Assembly: GCA_012184525.1 (NCBI GenBank)
Contig: WOFQ01000025.1
Location: 124,001 to 188,000 of the forward strand
Reading direction: 5' to 3'
Source of the DNA: Xenoacremonium recifei
Lineage: Eukaryota; Ascomycota; Sordariomycetes; Hypocreales; Nectriaceae
Length of the DNA stretch: 64,000 nt
Below are positions 41,788 through 52,135 of the stretch, piece after piece. The notes beneath the pieces were generated by a model. That model did no database searches. It saw only the letters and a program-made list of their open reading frames with translations, and was not told where the DNA came from. Position 1 is the first letter of the stretch. Each line of letters opens with the position of its first letter. Made by a program: the position numbers and the translations under genes.

Positions 41788-43746
41788 ATGACGACTAAAC
41801 CCACCCTCTTCCTTACACAGGAAGAGGCTGATCGGGTGCGAGACACGATCAAGGACAGAACAAAACAATGCAAAGAGCAAGCTGGTCAAACAAGAGCCCT
41901 GGACGATGCATCAGCGTTGACCCAGGAAGCAATATCTTCAGCTTTGATGCAGGACTTTGCATCGGCAGCTTTCGGGTTCGGCGCATCACAGACTTCAGAC
42001 AAAATCTCAGCATACGCGACTGGTTCGCTGTATCTGCCCTCGCAGGCGGAGCTGAGCGAGTTGAAGCCTATCCAGCTGTCTGAACTTCAGTTTGAGACTC
42101 ATCATCGCGGGCGAGTGTTGCGCGTCCGGAGGGCATCCCCAGTGGTTCAGATGAAGGTGGCTTCTTGGGCAGCTGTGCAGGGGGAATCCTCCGAGGACGC
42201 GGCGCGATTAGAAGTGTTCCTCCACAAATCAAGACACGGCAAAGATCTTCTGGATCTGGGGTTGGAATTTCTCGTCAAGGAGCCGTATTATACCCTTAAC
42301 AATCAGAGTCAGCCCGCTATTCGTGTGGATCACCCATCCGATATCATCATTTCCCAGTACAGCGACGGCCCAGAGTCATGGCGCAATAAGGAGAGTGCTT
42401 CCAGTCTCCTGGAAACCACAGCTGCGAAGTGCAAGGATGCGGGTAACAAAGCACTGGGGAAATCTGATTTTACCAAAGCTTACTTGCAATACACGGAGGG
42501 ACTGAAGTTGATCGATTCGGCAGACGAGTCTAGCAAGACCTTGCTTCGCGACCTACATCGAAATCGCTCTCACGTTAACCTCATCCTCCAACAATTCGAC
42601 GAGGCAAAGGCCGATGCAATGAAGTCCCTCGTCCATGGCGAAAGCCCAGAAGACAAAGCTCTCGATGCGAAAGCATTCTATCGTGCTGGAAGCGCGGCAT
42701 ACCGCCTCGGAGAATTTCAAGACGCAAAGGAGTTGTTTGAGCAACAAGAGAAGCTCGAGCCAAACAATCAAAACGCAAATATCAGCGTGCGAAGGACGAA
42801 ACTTCGCCTGAAAGAGCAAACCACTGGAAAATACGACCTGAACAAAGTTGTCGCTAGTCTAGCAAAAACCAAGGGCAAGACCGACTTGGCAAGCTATGAA
42901 GGCCATACCGAAGTCAAGGAGAGTGCCAAAGCTGGTCGTGGACTTTTTGCTACCCAAGATATTGGGCCGGGGGAGATTGTCATGTGCGAGAAGCCTTTTT
43001 GTCTTGTCTGGAGCCACGAACCCGAAGCGCTCTCCGCCCTAACTTGCGATCTCAGAGATAACTTTGAGCTTCGAGTGTTCCCTTCAGGACTGCACATGGC
43101 CGTGGTTCAGAAAATGATGAACAATCCATCACAAGCACAGAAAGTTTTGGAATTATACAGCGACCACAAAGGTCTCGGCAGCACTGTTCAATATCGAGAC
43201 GGCATGCCCCTCATTGATTCGTTCCAAGTTCACGATATTGTCCAGCGGAACGCTTTCGGGGCAGGTCAGCAGACGGAGGACGAAGATATCCGCAATGCTA
43301 GTACAGGCCTTTGGGTTCGAGCTGCGTACATAAACCACTCCTGCGTTCCGAACGTCAAGAAGAATTGCATCGGCGATCTCATGATCGTTCGTGCAAATCG
43401 TGCGATCAAAGCGGGTGAGGAACTTACCCAAAGCTATGACGAGACAAGCGATTATGATGAGAGGACAGCCTCGCTGAAGCGCACTTGGGGCTTCAAATGC
43501 AATTGTGAGCTTTGCACTGCCGAGGAAGCTGATGGCGCAGAGCTTAGAGGACAGCGACGCGAGATCGAAAAGGAGGTTACGGCTTTGATTCAAGGCCAGT
43601 CCGGGGGAGGAAAAGCTTTAGTATCCAAAGTCAAGCGTCTACACAAAAGACTTGGGGATACCTATGATAAAAATAGATACAAGGGTCTGCCTCGACGTGC
43701 GATGGAGCCCATAGAGCAGTGGCTTTCAGTTTCGTCTGGACGATAG
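41788..43746 (+). CDS. TPR and SET domain protein (SMYD-like lysine methyltransferase)
   Basis: An intronless 652-residue protein starting at the first ATG of the frame. Residues about 200-350 hold tetratricopeptide-like helices (CKDAGNKALGKSDFTKAYLQ; RNRSHVNLILQQFDEAKADA; AFYRAGSAAYRLGEFQDAKE). The split SET domain follows: KAGRGLFATQDIGPGEIVMC, then INHSCVPN (the SAM/substrate core), GEELTQSYDE, and the zinc-binding post-SET WGFKCNCELC. This TPR-SET order is a common fungal group related to SMYD proteins. Its substrate, histone or not, cannot be told from sequence. No cluster partner is nearby. Confidence 0.9.
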   Translation: MTTKPTLFLTQEEADRVRDTIKDRTKQCKEQAGQTRALDDASALTQEAISSALMQDFASAAFGFGASQTSDKISAYATGSLYLPSQAELSELKPIQLSELQFETHHRGRVLRVRRASPVVQMKVASWAAVQGESSEDAARLEVFLHKSRHGKDLLDLGLEFLVKEPYYTLNNQSQPAIRVDHPSDIIISQYSDGPESWRNKESASSLLETTAAKCKDAGNKALGKSDFTKAYLQYTEGLKLIDSADESSKTLLRDLHRNRSHVNLILQQFDEAKADAMKSLVHGESPEDKALDAKAFYRAGSAAYRLGEFQDAKELFEQQEKLEPNNQNANISVRRTKLRLKEQTTGKYDLNKVVASLAKTKGKTDLASYEGHTEVKESAKAGRGLFATQDIGPGEIVMCEKPFCLVWSHEPEALSALTCDLRDNFELRVFPSGLHMAVVQKMMNNPSQAQKVLELYSDHKGLGSTVQYRDGMPLIDSFQVHDIVQRNAFGAGQQTEDEDIRNASTGLWVRAAYINHSCVPNVKKNCIGDLMIVRANRAIKAGEELTQSYDETSDYDERTASLKRTWGFKCNCELCTAEEADGAELRGQRREIEKEVTALIQGQSGGGKALVSKVKRLHKRLGDTYDKNRYKGLPRRAMEPIEQWLSVSSGR

Positions 43747-44226
43747 CAACTGTACATGAATAATGAATTGCATCCACTAGATCTTTCAAGAATTGAAATT
43801 GTACCAGGACACTTGTAACGTGAATATCGAGGAGTAAATGATTTTACCCTCGCGAATGAAAATTGAAATAGGGCTAGACTCTTTCGTCGCCTCAGAATAT
43901 AATATCTTGGCAATGCGTCCTATAGGCCGCTGATGCCAAGATGCCAAGCCGGGCAGTAGTATGATCACGATCTAAGATGATCTAAGATCGGATGGCGAAG
44001 AATCTTGGGGATATTCAGCGGGAGTGATGATTCTGTGCTAATCGTCAGCTCTAATATAGGTACTTTGTCACGATCATGAGTCGATATAATTTGTAGAAGA
44101 GGTAGAAAGCTTTCGTTCGAACAGCCATAACATTTCTGTAAAAAATTATCAATTTAAGACGCTGTCACGACACATCCATCAGCCCCGGGAGACTTGGCAC
44201 AAATTTGATCCGAGCTCTTGCAGTTT
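43747..44226. terminator. Convergent 3' region, SET gene and adenine deaminase
   Basis: About 480 bp between two convergent stops, moderately AT-rich, with no coding signal. A short direct repeat of GATCTAAGAT lies at about 43971-43990. Confidence 0.4.
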
Positions 44227-45273
44227 TCACTTTGCAGCTGCAATGCCCGGCCAAGCTTGCATGAAGGCGTCGAACTTCTGGAGCATGGCCTCCTTCTTAT
44301 CCTTTGCCAGCCACGATATCTCGAGCGCATGCTTTTGGGATAAAGCAACATCTTCAATCTTCCAACCGCCCTCATGCATCTTCAATAGACACTCTTGTAT
44401 GTATCCGTCGAAATATGCAGGGTCGTCGCTGTTGATCGAGACCTTGACTCCGCCACGCGCCAAACTGGTGATCTCGGGACTTTTGAAGTCAGCACAGACC
44501 TTGCTGTATGCCAAGGGACAACAAGTCAAGCCGATGCCCCTTTTAATAACTTCTGCCATCAGGTCTGCATCCTCAGCGAGGTGGACACCATGATCAATCC
44601 TCTCAACGCCGATCTCGAAGATCGCCTGACGTATGTGTTCAATGGTGTTGATCTGGTCAGCATCGCAATGCATCGTGATTCTGAACCCCTCCGCCTTAGC
44701 CTTAGCGAAGGTGTCAGCGAATTTCATAGGCGGGTTATCCTTCTCATCACTATCTAGACCGATGCCGATGACAGCAGAGCGATAGGGGCTTGCGAGCAAG
44801 GCGTCGAGGGTCTCTGCAGCTGACGCGGCTGAGTGATCGCGGAGGAAACACATGATAAGACCCGTCGAAATTCCGAACTCCTTTTTCGCTCGGTCAATGC
44901 CGTCTTGGAGACCGGAGATGACCGAATCGAAGGGAATCCCACGCGATGTGTGAGCTTGGGGGTCAAAGAACATTTCCGTATGCAAGACATTTTGGGAATG
45001 TGCCTTGGTGAGATACGCGAAGGCGAGATCAGAGAAGTCTATTGGCTTTTGCAAGCATGACATGCTTGCATAGTAGACCTTGAGGAAGGATGGCAGATCG
45101 TAAAACGGATACCCGTTCTCCCCGATAGGGAACTCTTTGGGAATAGGAAGGCCATTGCGCTCAGCGAACATGCGCGCCTGCGCTACCTCCAAGGTGCCTT
45201 CAATATGCACATGGAGTTCGCATTTGGGAACTTGCGCGCAAAAGAGCTTGTATTCTTCGTAATTGTCGGCCAT
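44227..45273 (-). CDS. Adenine deaminase (adenosine-deaminase family, Aah1-like)
   Basis: A zinc amidohydrolase, 348 residues, no introns. The metal and catalytic motifs are ELHVHIEGTLE (first His pair), MHCDAD, RIDHGVHL and SINSDDPAYF. The length and EGTLE form match the fungal adenine deaminase group (Aah1) better than animal adenosine deaminase. It would convert adenine to hypoxanthine in the cytosol for purine salvage. The frame stays open for 98 more codons upstream, but that part is unlike family N-termini, so the Met at 45273 was chosen. It is divergent from an NCS1 nucleobase permease, which strengthens the salvage role. Confidence 0.91.
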   Translation of the reverse strand: MADNYEEYKLFCAQVPKCELHVHIEGTLEVAQARMFAERNGLPIPKEFPIGENGYPFYDLPSFLKVYYASMSCLQKPIDFSDLAFAYLTKAHSQNVLHTEMFFDPQAHTSRGIPFDSVISGLQDGIDRAKKEFGISTGLIMCFLRDHSAASAAETLDALLASPYRSAVIGIGLDSDEKDNPPMKFADTFAKAKAEGFRITMHCDADQINTIEHIRQAIFEIGVERIDHGVHLAEDADLMAEVIKRGIGLTCCPLAYSKVCADFKSPEITSLARGGVKVSINSDDPAYFDGYIQECLLKMHEGGWKIEDVALSQKHALEISWLAKDKKEAMLQKFDAFMQAWPGIAAAK

Positions 45274-46597
45274 GATGTGCAATGGAATTGCTGTTTCCTT
45301 GACAATGACAAATGCAGTTGCGCCGTTTGAAGAAGGGAGGTGAACTGATAAGACAAATCGCGACCAGTCCAGATACAGCTTCGGTATCCCGCGACTAGCT
45401 GCGTCCTCCGTAGAACGGCGAATCCCTAGTGCCTGTCTGAAGATACGGAGAAGAACTACTGTTGCAGTAGCTCGAGCCTTGTTGGCAAATAGATTAAGGT
45501 TGGAGCTGAAAGTTGACGTGGGATGGGGTAAGGATTCCCCGGGGGCTTGGTTTGGAGTTGTTATCACACGATTAGCCTGGCTGTCAGCCAGTCGAGAACG
45601 AGATTAGCTGTGCAACTGGTGGCGGACGACTGCCAATCACACCCGCCCCTTGCTCCGGAACCTTGGGGATCTTTGCGGTGCAACATAGCTAAAGAGCCAT
45701 CGGGTGGCGACTATCGAGACGAGGCGAGACCACTAAAAAGCTGGCGATTGAGGATCATCAAACGCGGCCCTCCCCCACTGGGTTTGGGCCATGGGAGCCA
45801 CGGAACATCCGATGAGATGGCGATGGCGGGAACAAAAGAACTCGGCCGCAAGCCAGATAGGAAGGCGGACGAAGGGACAGTCTTATTCACAGCGAAGAGT
45901 CCAGCTGACGTGAGGGCTGAATGGAGGAACAGCACGTGTGCACCCGCCAGTGGGAGTCCCGAATTCCAGGGGTTGTTGTCTCAAGCGACAGCTGACGCGC
46001 AGGCAATCTACAGTGGCCTCCCGCCGCAGAAGCTGCCCGTTTCCAGAAGGCATTCCGAAACTAGCATTCCCCGGGACATGCTGGAAACAGGCACTGGCCG
46101 AGGTTTTGGACTCGATCAAAGGGGCAGTTGGTGACATGCTTCTGTCCGTCATGATAGCGATAAGAAAGCCAGACGGTGGACCCAAGCGTCGCAGACCTTC
46201 CAGTTCGAGCAAGGGTCAGACGGGAATTCGGCAACGTATCACCAGAGAGAGACTCGAGCTCTGGGCCAGCGCCGGCCATTACACGGGCTCGGAGGCAAAG
46301 GGGCCGCTAACACCAAAGCCCTCCAACGCAGGAGGAACCAATTATAGTGGGCGGCTCTTATCATTTGGCCGAGAGTTTGGCACTACGAAGAAGGGCTGGG
46401 CTGCTACAAATCGCCGCCGGCGCGTGGTGGACTGGTGGTACGTGTTTGATGGAGTGTAGTGTATAGTTATATAATGGCGATCCGCATCATACAGTGGGAA
46501 TTGAGTGAGGTTTAGCTTTTTCGCGGCTCGAAAAAAACTTTCTGCAACACCTTCTTGCGCCCTCAACGGCAGGCAAACTCGCTCGCAAGTCGCAACC
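45274..46597. promoter_or_regulatory. 1.3-kb divergent region, deaminase and nucleobase permease
   Basis: Upstream region of both genes. Frames of 150-195 codons are open on both strands, but they overlap each other and show no motif. A TATA-like TATAGTTATATAATGG lies at about 46461-46476, 120 bp before the permease start. Confidence 0.42.
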
Positions 46598-48567
46598 ATG
46601 TCGCAATCCGAGAAACAGGACGACCTCGAGGCCGGCAAGTCTGTCACTCCGCCGCCTGCGGTTGTGTCCGACGCCGACATGGAGCAGGGCTCTTTCACCG
46701 AGGTCAAGCGCGCGCATGAGCTCCAGGAACGCTTCGTCATCCTGCGCGGGATGCGCAAGGCTGAGTTGTGGATGGACAGCAAGTTTGGTGTTGAGACCAC
46801 GGGTGTCGACCGAATCCCGGAGGAGCAGAAGCAGCCGCCAAGCATTTGGAACGTCTTCTTGATGTGGTGGTCGCTGAACGTTCACGTCGGTGTCATTCCT
46901 CTGGTAAGAATTTTGCGCCTTCTGCGAATCACGCGACTCAGAATTGACCACTCTTTCACAGGGCTTGCTCGGACCTGAATTCGGACTATCTCTTCGCCAA
47001 TCGATCGCTTCGTCAATCATTGGTATCATTCTCGGCGCCATCTGCACCGCTTACACTGCGACGCTTGGACCGAAGGTAGAATTTCCGTTTGTCAGACAAC
47101 GTGATCCGTGCTAACTTGATACAAAGCTCGGTATGCGCCAGATTGCCACCTCGCGATATAGCTTCGGTTTTTGGGGCGCCAAACTCTGCAGTGTGCTCAA
47201 CATTGTTGTCGGTGGTGGTTTTGCCGTGGTCAACTACGTCGTCGTTGGTCAGATCTTGGCCGCCGTCTCGGACTACACTATGAGCATTACAGTTGGTATT
47301 GTCATCATCGCTGTCGTCTCATACGTTGTTTCGATCTTCGGCTTCAAGCTCATCCACACCTTCGAGAAATATTCCTGGATTTATACTTTCATCCTGTTCT
47401 GCGTTCTGATCGGTCAAGCCGCTCCCCACGTGGATGCCAACGCCCCCGGTTTCGACGGAAACAGTGGCCTGGTCTACGCCGGAACTTTCTTGACCATTGT
47501 CGCCATCAATTTCTGTAAGAGACCTCAAAATTCCAATTATTGTGTCTCGAGGCTAACCAATTTTCGCGACCAGCCAACGCCAGTGGTACGACCTTATCCC
47601 CCTCCCTCCAGCCTTCACTGGGCCTCCCTCCCCCAACAGCAAAGCTCTTTCTCAGTATCAAGTTCTAACACACTTCAGGTTGGTGCTCAATTGCCAGTGA
47701 TTATATGTGCAATTTTCCTGCCACCACACCCTCTTGGAAAGTCTTTTCCTTGACGTTCTGGGGGTAAGTGTCTCAACAACAACCCGTGTCCATTTCGACG
47801 ACAATGCTGACCCTTTGAAGTATCGTTCTTCCTACGACCTGGTCCGTTACTATTGGTTCTTGTCTAGGCAATGCTGCTATTACCGTGGCCTATGGTCCGT
47901 ATGCTGATGCGTATGATAACCATGGACTGGGAGGCTTGATCTATGAGGTTTACAACCCCCGAGCTTGGTCAAAGTTCTGCCTTGTTCTCCTCACATTGTA
48001 AGGCTCCTTCCTTGGAAAGCCATTGGCTCCATAAAATTAGAACTCAGCACACTAACTACGCTTTCCAGCTCGGTGCTTGGAAACAACATCGCGATCAACT
48101 ATTCAAGCGGTTTGAGCATGCAATTGATGGGCCATTGGTTCCATGCCGTGGCAAGATTCATCTGGTCTTTGATCTTTGTCATTGTTGTCGCTGTCCTAGC
48201 TATCGCGGGACAGCAGAGCCTGTCAAATGTTGTTAACGACTTCGTGTCTCTGCTCGGATACTGGACCATCAGTTTCACGGTCATTCTCTTCATTGAGGAT
48301 AAATGGTTTCGCCGACGGGATGGCTACGACCTTTCGGCTTGGGACAGGCCTGAAAAGCTTCCCTGGGGCATTGCTGCTACGACAGCTCTCTTGGCGGGAT
48401 ACCTTGCTGGAGGCATCGTCGGCTGCAGCCAGACCTGGTATATTGGTCCTGTGGCCGCCAAATTCGGAGGTGATGGCGGCGATGTCGGTATCTACCTGTC
48501 TGGAGCAATCAGTGTCGTCTGGTATACCATTGCACGGACAATTGAGAAGAAATATACGGGGAGATGA
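46598..48567 (+). CDS. Purine-cytosine permease (NCS1 family, FCY2/FcyB-like)
   Basis: A proton-coupled nucleobase carrier of the plasma membrane, 526 residues. Exons 46598-46903, 46962-47075, 47127-47514, 47574-47585 (12 bp), 47679-47763, 47821-47997 and 48069-48567. NCS1 features: VETTGVDRIPEEQK before helix 1, FLMWWSLNVHVGVIPLGLLG in helix 1, GMRQIATSRYSFGFWGAK in the helix 2-3 loop, NASGWCSIASDY, NNIAINYSSGLSMQ and the FIEDKWFRR ending block. The tiny exon 4 encodes the NAS of the substrate-site segment and is needed to keep it. Substrates of close relatives are adenine, guanine, hypoxanthine and cytosine. It shares its upstream region with adenine deaminase. Confidence 0.92.
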
Positions 48568-49100
48568 GGCGGATAATCACAGATCTCGAGGACCAGTTCT
48601 CGCAGCCAGATCAACTCTTCAACCCTTCAACCTAGCAAAAGCATTATAAATTATCCAATCAAATCAGTTCACATCTTCTCTCACTAGCATTGTGCATTCT
48701 TGCAATATCCTTCTCAGATGTACGAATTGCGAGCCGGAGTTCGCAACGCTGCGCCCCTCTGCTCAACTCAGCTCTTCTCAAATTTGCAGTCAAACAATGC
48801 AAAATAGACTTTCGATACATCACTCAAATCAGGTATCTATCTATCTAGATTGCTGGTGATCGAATGCTGGCCTTTCACGGAGGCTCTCCCGGAGTGCTCC
48901 GTATCCCCGATTCGGCGGCGTGCCCGGATCGGAGTAGTGGGGTAGTGGGGCATGCAGGGACCTGGTACCGCAGAGCGAACGGGCCGACCTTAATCCGACG
49001 AGAATGACATCACTAGGCTGCTGTTGAAGTAGGACTTGGTGAGAGATGTCATGGTGGGCAAACTTGTACTTGGAGCCTCGAAGGAATGCGACCGAGAGAA
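48568..49100. other. 3' region of permease and start of the repeat-rich block
   Basis: No gene seen. Similarity to the WPPLG family begins only near 49.19 kb. Confidence 0.4.
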
Positions 49101-49189
49101 GAATCCCATGGATACGCCGAATGAAGCTTTTGACGACTCTCTGGACTCTACGGGGTTTACAGCCTACTGCCAAGTCCATGCACGCCCCT

Positions 49190-49444
49190 TGCAGTTCTAC
49201 TGCTGCTGCTGAAGCGTTTGGGTTCACACTCAAGCAAGAGCCCCGAGACACTAATGTCGGACGAGGCATAATTTGGCATGAGAGCTGCCAGCTACTAGGC
49301 AATATTGCAACACTTAAGGCATTGTTGTCTGGAGAAGGTTGGAACTTCCCGGCAGAGATGGAACCACAGACGGTAATGTTCGAAGAACATAAGAAACTCG
49401 CGAAGGGAGAGACAGGTCACCCGTTCCACCGATTAACGCAGTAA
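49190..49444 (+). pseudogene. WPPLG-family fragment E (middle block), inverted relative to F
   Basis: Encodes AFGFTLKQEPRDTNVGRGII, WHESCQLLGNIATLKALL, GWNFPAEMEPQTVMFEEHKK and ends at TAA after HPFHRLTQ. It matches IGIQLKTEPSVKLVGQGVL, WHEACLVPGNIAALKRLV, TWSFPDEQNPQSVLYHEHEK of copy B. No N- or C-terminal family parts adjoin it on this strand. Confidence 0.78.
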
Positions 49445-49499
49445 GGGCTGGGATTAGGTAGGATTGACGAACTGTGGTGATTCGGGACTGTCTAGTAGT

Positions 49500-49610
49500 G
49501 AATTGCAGATCAACCCTAACCCTAACCTCTATCCCTAATCTTCACTATAACCTGTAATCCTAATTCCCACCCCTAATCTTGATCATAATCCCTAATCTTA
49601 ATAGATATAT
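49500..49610. repeat. Degenerate CCCTAA-like tandem repeat
   Basis: Consists of variants of CCCTAACC, CCCTAATC and CCTAATTC units, beginning with AACCCTAACCCTAACC. Fungal telomere repeats are (CCCTAA)n, so this may be an interstitial telomere-like tract or simple sequence. It lies between the two inverted halves of a WPPLG gene. Confidence 0.55.
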
Positions 49611-49693
49611 ATTCTTATTTTATATCTGCGTGCTTAAGTATCTATATTCGACCCTTATATGCTATCTCCAGATTCTCGTGTCTTGACGCCTTT

Positions 49694-50044
49694 TCAGGGA
49701 GATGCAAGGAATACAGGCTCCAAAGTCGAGGCAGAAATACCAACATAAGCCCTCTTAATCTCGCCGTTGATCTGGGGAACCTCGTCGATACCAAGTCGTT
49801 TGGTCAGATCAGTGATCTTGTCTGTTGGCATCTGTGGCATGTGTTGGGCTCTGGTGAGTACAATAACTACCAGGCAAGGGGTCTTGAGGGTCCGTTCAAC
49901 TTTGGCATGAGGATCGGCACTTCCATCAAGGTGCAGCTTCTTCGCTGGGTACCAGATCTGTACCAGGTACCTGCTGATCCTTTCGTGTTGTAAAGGGAAT
50001 CGTTCATCCTGTAGCTCATAAGAGTTGCCTAGAGTTCTTCCCAT
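49694..50044 (-). pseudogene. WPPLG-family fragment F (front module)
   Basis: Encodes RFPLQHERISRYLVQIWYP, RTLKTPCLVVIVLTRAQHMP, LTKRLGIDEVP and AYVGISASTLEPVFLASP, then TGA. It matches NFPLRHQRVGDYLELIWAP, RTLRTPCQVAEAITRACHFP, LKRMGIHHESP and VFVGIAGSTMEPVFMAPP in copy B. It ends exactly where fragment E begins in the family, but E lies on the opposite strand, implying an inversion between them. Confidence 0.78.
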
Positions 50045-51400
50045 TCCTTGCTCTTTGCTTCCGCTCTTCTTGTTTACTTCATCGTTGGGGGGCGCGATCT
50101 CGTGGTTGGACAGTCTCGGACAGTCTCGGGGGGGCGGGGGAGGCGGGGAGGCGCAGAATATGTTGCTGGCACCTTCAAACTTTTCCTGGAAAATTCAGTT
50201 AGTTTTTATTGGCCTCATAGTAACCATGAATTACCACCACAAATAGCTATCACTTCTTTCTTATTTCTAAATCAGAACTGCCAGTTATCCAGTAATTATT
50301 ATAATAAGATTTCCGGCATAAAAGGAGGATTAAAATTATTATATTCTCTTTAATCTGAATCTCTATTTAAATTATTTAATATTTATTAAATATAATTTTA
50401 TTATTTATAATTAGAATAATTATTATAAATTCCCTTTCATATCTTAATCTAATTCTTCTTAAAATATATTCCTCTTACTTAATTCCAGGAGGCACTTCAA
50501 TGGACCATGCTCCTATAGCGTCAATGCCTTTTCAATAGACTTAAACTCATACTTCTTGCATCTCTGGCGCATACACAAATATATCTCAGCATCATAAGTC
50601 TGATAGATATTGAGACCGATCTTCTTAATCGTGCTCCATTATTTCTTAGAGTTCTCATTTCTTCAATCTCTTTTAGTTCACTCCCCTATTGCCACCCTAG
50701 GTCCTGATAAAAGCCTGATAATTACTTCTTTAGGTCTGCTAATAATGTTGGCACGTATTCCGCTTTTAGGTCTTTCTATAGCTATAATACGTTGCAGATT
50801 GGCTATTGTAACTATTATATCTCGGTCAGGAGCAGTTTTTATCTAGTTATTATAAAACATAGGAACTGTTATTGCCTTTCTCTTAATCTTGCGTGCCAAC
50901 AATTCTGCCACTGCCAATACTGTATAGTCTTGGAGGTTTTTATTATTTATTATACTCGGCTGTGCCTTATTTACTCTTCTGTTTATGCAATTGGTATATC
51001 TGTAGCTTACTGCCTATTTCTGTACAGCTGCCGCCTCTTCCACGCCGGCGAGGGGTTTGCCCCGAGCGTCTAAGACGGCTGAACGGTTAGTCTTATTAAT
51101 ATTTACCGGGTATAATCGGTCTCTCAGTACTTTGACCTCCGGTATGGGTGTTTCGCGCATTGTTTCTCGAACCATGTCCAATTCTGTCTCATCTCTGCAG
51201 ATGACCTAAATTAAGTGAGGATTCCTCACACCTTCTTTCCACCCTAAAAGATACTAAGTATAGAATTTACCCTGTAAAATATACCTGTAGACCTCCCATT
51301 ACAGAGGAACTTGTGGGGGCTATGGTCGGGTTTGCAGAGTCACTAATTGTCCCCGTCGAATTATTACGGCCTTTACAGTCAAAAAAAGAGTCTATGGACA
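50045..51400. other. AT-rich repeat-like region without supported genes
   Basis: 50250-51000 is strongly A/T-rich with many TATTA and TTAAT words, unlike the gene-bearing parts. Open frames of 60-100 codons exist but encode composition-driven Leu/Ile/Tyr runs. A G-run (GGGGGGGCGGGGGAGGCGGGG) lies at about 50127-50148. It resembles RIP-mutated repeat DNA. Confidence 0.5.
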
Positions 51401-51510
51401 TTCCTGCTGAAGACTACACGACGTATTCCGGCTTCCCTATGGAGCATGATCCACCTGGGGAGTACCAGCAGTTAGTCTGGGTTGTCGGGTGCTCAATATG
51501 TTCTTTCAGC
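51401..51510 (+). pseudogene. WPPLG-family N-terminal relic
   Basis: Encodes EDYTTYSGFPMEHDPPGEYQ then QLVWVVG. The first part recurs at 18.65 kb, and GEYQQLVW aligns with GDYLELIW of copy B. No further family blocks follow. Confidence 0.6.
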
Positions 51511-51609
51511 CGGAAGTACTCAACTTATGACAATCACTGGGTGACTGGCGGTTCTGATTGAGAAGTGAGAAAGAAGTGATAGCTATTTGTAGTGGTGATT
51601 CACGGTTAC

Positions 51610-51800
51610 TATCAGTTTTATCCCCTAATCTGAACTCCTAATCTGAATTCCTAATCTGGATTCTTAATCTGAATTCCTAATCTAAATTCTTAATTTAAAC
51701 TCTTAATTTATAATCTTAACCTCTATTCTTCTATAATCTGAGGTACCAGCTTATACTTAAGAGACAAAAAAGTATGATAATTCTCCCCTTTAAAGTCCCG
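51610..51800. mobile_element. Second copy of the inverted-repeat element
   Basis: CAGTTTTATCCCCTAATCTG followed by AACTCC and decayed CCTAATCTGAATT units, then CTATAATCTGAGGTACCAGC, CTTATACTTAAGAGA and AGTATGATAATTCTCCCCTT ending TTAAAGTC. Reverse-complemented, this matches 19363-19508 step by step. The terminal GGGAGAGGATTATT part is missing, so the copy is truncated. Confidence 0.7.
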
Positions 51801-52135
51801 AGAGCTGAATCTGAGGATGATTCTCTGAGTAGCATGATCCCAGACGATTCGGCACTGGATCAATGGAGTCGGCCCTTTCCATCGAACACTCCAACTGACG
51901 CCCCTCGTCAGAAGACCCCTTCCGCTGCTCCCCCACTGCAGAAGCGACAAGCGACGTCGCCGCAAGACCCCGATCCCAAGCGACAGCAGTTATCCTCAAT
52001 TAATACAGCATCACTCATTTCGGCTGCCACCTACCGACCAGCGGAACACTGAAGAGATTTTTCTACACGTTCCTATGTCCCCGCGGAGGCCAGCGACGAT
52101 GAAAACGACAAGAGCATCTGGCATGAAGAAAGGGG
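51800..52135 (+). pseudogene. Relic of a WPPLG-associated N-terminal region
   Basis: Encodes a disordered Ser/Pro/Gln stretch with PLQKRQATSPQDPDPKRQQ. After a stop and shift comes RSYVPAEASDDENDKSIWHE, which matches RSYIPAEASDDEIKDGIWHE at 63.9 kb. Interrupted, so not a working gene. Confidence 0.58.

Noticed and set aside
45547..46459. Open frames of 170-195 codons in the deaminase/permease intergenic region
   Set aside because: They overlap on both strands, change composition along their length and contain no recognisable motif. More likely promoter DNA.
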